DNA from: Armatimonadota bacterium
Lineage (GTDB): Bacteria > Armatimonadota > Zipacnadia > Zipacnadales > UBA11051
DNA: 7,906 nucleotides
Assembly (NCBI GenBank): GCA_003542955.1
Contig: DPJP01000450.1
Location: 5,355-13,260, forward strand
Direction of reading: 5' to 3'
This document shows positions 7,121-7,906 of the stretch, one piece after another. Every line of letters starts with the position of its first letter. The first letter of the stretch is position 1. The notes below the pieces were generated by a model. The model did not search any database. It saw nothing but the letters and a program-made list of their open reading frames with translations, and was not told where the DNA came from. The translations under genes were made by a program, and so were the position numbers.

Positions 7121-7621
7121 GTGGCACGTGTGCTCGTGTTGATGGGCAGTGACTCGGACCTGCCAACCATGCGCAAGGCAATCGACGCGCTGTCTGAGTT
7201 CGGCATCGAGACAGAGGTGGCGGTCGCCTCGGCGCACCGCACGCCGGAGAAGGTCGTCGAGCTCGTGCGGGCGGCCGACGGCGACGGTACGTGCGCGATC
7301 ATCGCCGGAGCCGGGATGGCCGCTGCGCTGCCGGGTGTGGTTGCCGCGCACACGACGCTGCCGGTCATCGGCGTGCCGCTCTCCGGCTCCGCGCTGGGCG
7401 GCACCGATGCGCTCTACTCGATCGTGCAGATGCCGCCCGGCATTCCCGTGGCGACGGTTGGCATCGATGCCGCCGCGAATGCGGGCCTGCTGGCCGCGCA
7501 GATCGCGGCGGTGTCGGATCCGGGTATTTCCGAGGCGCTCAAGCGCCACCGCACCACCATGGCCGAGCAGGTCGAGGCCAGGGCCCAGAAGGTCAGAGAA
7601 GAGCTACAGAGCAGTCAGTGA
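7121..7621 (+). CDS. purE: N5-carboxyaminoimidazole ribonucleotide mutase (AIR carboxylase, PurE)
   Basis: PurE forms 4-carboxy-5-aminoimidazole ribonucleotide in purine synthesis. In most bacteria it is class I and isomerises N5-CAIR made by PurK. The sequence has the N-terminal GSDSD (9-13), ASAHRTP with the catalytic-type His39 (36-42), a glycine-rich loop AGAGMAAALPG (62-72) and LYSIVQMPPGIPVATV (98-113). This layout favours class I; no purK is visible in the window, though it could lie outside. The loop reads AAALPG where E. coli has AAHLPG, so that His is absent. The C-terminal 30 residues form a charged helix. The length of 166 aa is typical. It starts with GTG behind GGAGGG, and purF begins 32 bp after the stop. 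Confidence 0.94.
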   Translation: MARVLVLMGSDSDLPTMRKAIDALSEFGIETEVAVASAHRTPEKVVELVRAADGDGTCAIIAGAGMAAALPGVVAAHTTLPVIGVPLSGSALGGTDALYSIVQMPPGIPVATVGIDAAANAGLLAAQIAAVSDPGISEALKRHRTTMAEQVEARAQKVREELQSSQ

Positions 7622-7639
7622 CAGGAACGCGCCGACACC

Positions 7640-7644
7640 GGAGG
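7640..7644 (+). promoter_or_regulatory. Shine-Dalgarno that sets the purF start
   Basis: GGAGG lies 9 nt before ATG 7654. It argues against the in-frame GTG at 7618, which overlaps the purE stop (GTGA), and so supports the 32-residue leader before the nucleophilic Cys. Confidence 0.6.
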
Positions 7645-7653
7645 CCCAAGCGA

Positions 7654-7906
7654 ATGGAAGCACAACCCGTGGCACACCCCTGCAGCAAGTGCACCGCCCT
7701 GAGTTGCCCGGCGGCCTACAACATCCGTCGGCCGTACTGGCGCGACGAATGTGGAGTCTTCGGTATCTACGCCCCGGGCGCGGATGTGTCCCGAATCGCC
7801 TATTTCGGCCTGTTCGCTCTCCAGCATCGCGGTCAGGAGAGCGCCGGCATGTCAATCTGGCACCCCCTCGAGGGGCTGCAGACGCACAAGGGCATGGGGC
7901 TGGCCT
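7654..7906 (+). CDS. purF: Amidophosphoribosyltransferase (PurF), 5' part, runs off the window
   Basis: PurF makes 5-phosphoribosylamine from PRPP and glutamine, the first committed step of purine synthesis. Only 84 codons are in the window. DECGVFGIY (31-39), ALQHRGQESAGM (55-66) and HKGMGLA (78-84) identify the N-terminal glutaminase domain. Cys33, after DE, matches the nucleophile that becomes the new N-terminus once the propeptide is cut off. The propeptide here is 32 residues, longer than the 11 of Bacillus subtilis PurF, and holds C10, C13 and C18 (CSKCTALSC), a pattern that could bind metal. ATG 7654 with GGAGG upstream is the best start. The gene is cut by the window edge, not broken. 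It follows purE in the same operon. Confidence 0.93.
   Translation, partial: MEAQPVAHPCSKCTALSCPAAYNIRRPYWRDECGVFGIYAPGADVSRIAYFGLFALQHRGQESAGMSIWHPLEGLQTHKGMGLA

Noticed and set aside
7618..7621. GTGA overlap as the purF start, coupled to the purE stop
   Set aside because: It is in frame, but it would add 12 Arg-rich residues and place the good GGAGG site inside the gene; ATG 7654 is better supported.

Overview
This GC-rich window is chromosomal. It carries eight genes, all on the + strand and closely packed. A partial non-coding leader comes first, then mlaE-mlaF-mlaD (lipid transport ABC system), rplI (ribosomal protein L9), dnaB (replicative helicase), purD, purE and the 5' end of purF, which runs off the window. 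There is no sign of phage, transposon, CRISPR, integron or recent transfer. Codon and base use look uniform throughout.

The organism is a diderm bacterium, because it has an MCE-type envelope lipid transporter. The reduced MlaE/F/D set has no MlaB, MlaC or MlaA nearby. MlaD is long, with a C-terminal beta-strand-rich domain. This resembles the trans-envelope MlaD described in diderm Firmicutes (Veillonella) and noted in other diderm Terrabacteria such as Armatimonadota, and differs from the short proteobacterial MlaD. High GC plus an rplI-dnaB pair next to pur genes would suit Armatimonadota or a related lineage, but that placement is a guess.

Layout: positions 1-237 (up to 291 with the preferred mlaE start) hold no recognisable gene. 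They contain a perfect TATAAT hexamer near the left edge and several inverted repeats. Positions 292-3527 are one translationally tight unit: mlaE and mlaF overlap by ATGA, and mlaD follows 15 bp after mlaF. Positions 3528-3629 form a junction with a hairpin and then a strong Shine-Dalgarno for rplI. L9 ends in an unusual acidic tail of about 60 residues. A second stem-loop lies between rplI and dnaB, and a third just after the dnaB stop. purD, purE and purF then follow with short gaps and good Shine-Dalgarno sites. They form a de novo purine operon catalysing steps 1 (PurF), 2 (PurD) and a carboxylation-stage step (PurE).

The most interesting points are the putative envelope-spanning MlaD, a Cys-containing propeptide on PurF, the acidic L9 tail, the replacement of the usual rpsF-ssb-rpsR neighbourhood of rplI by mlaEFD, and a structured leader in front of mlaE. 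I did not find a clearly new multi-gene system. The best candidate for under-described biology is the minimal three-gene lipid bridge.
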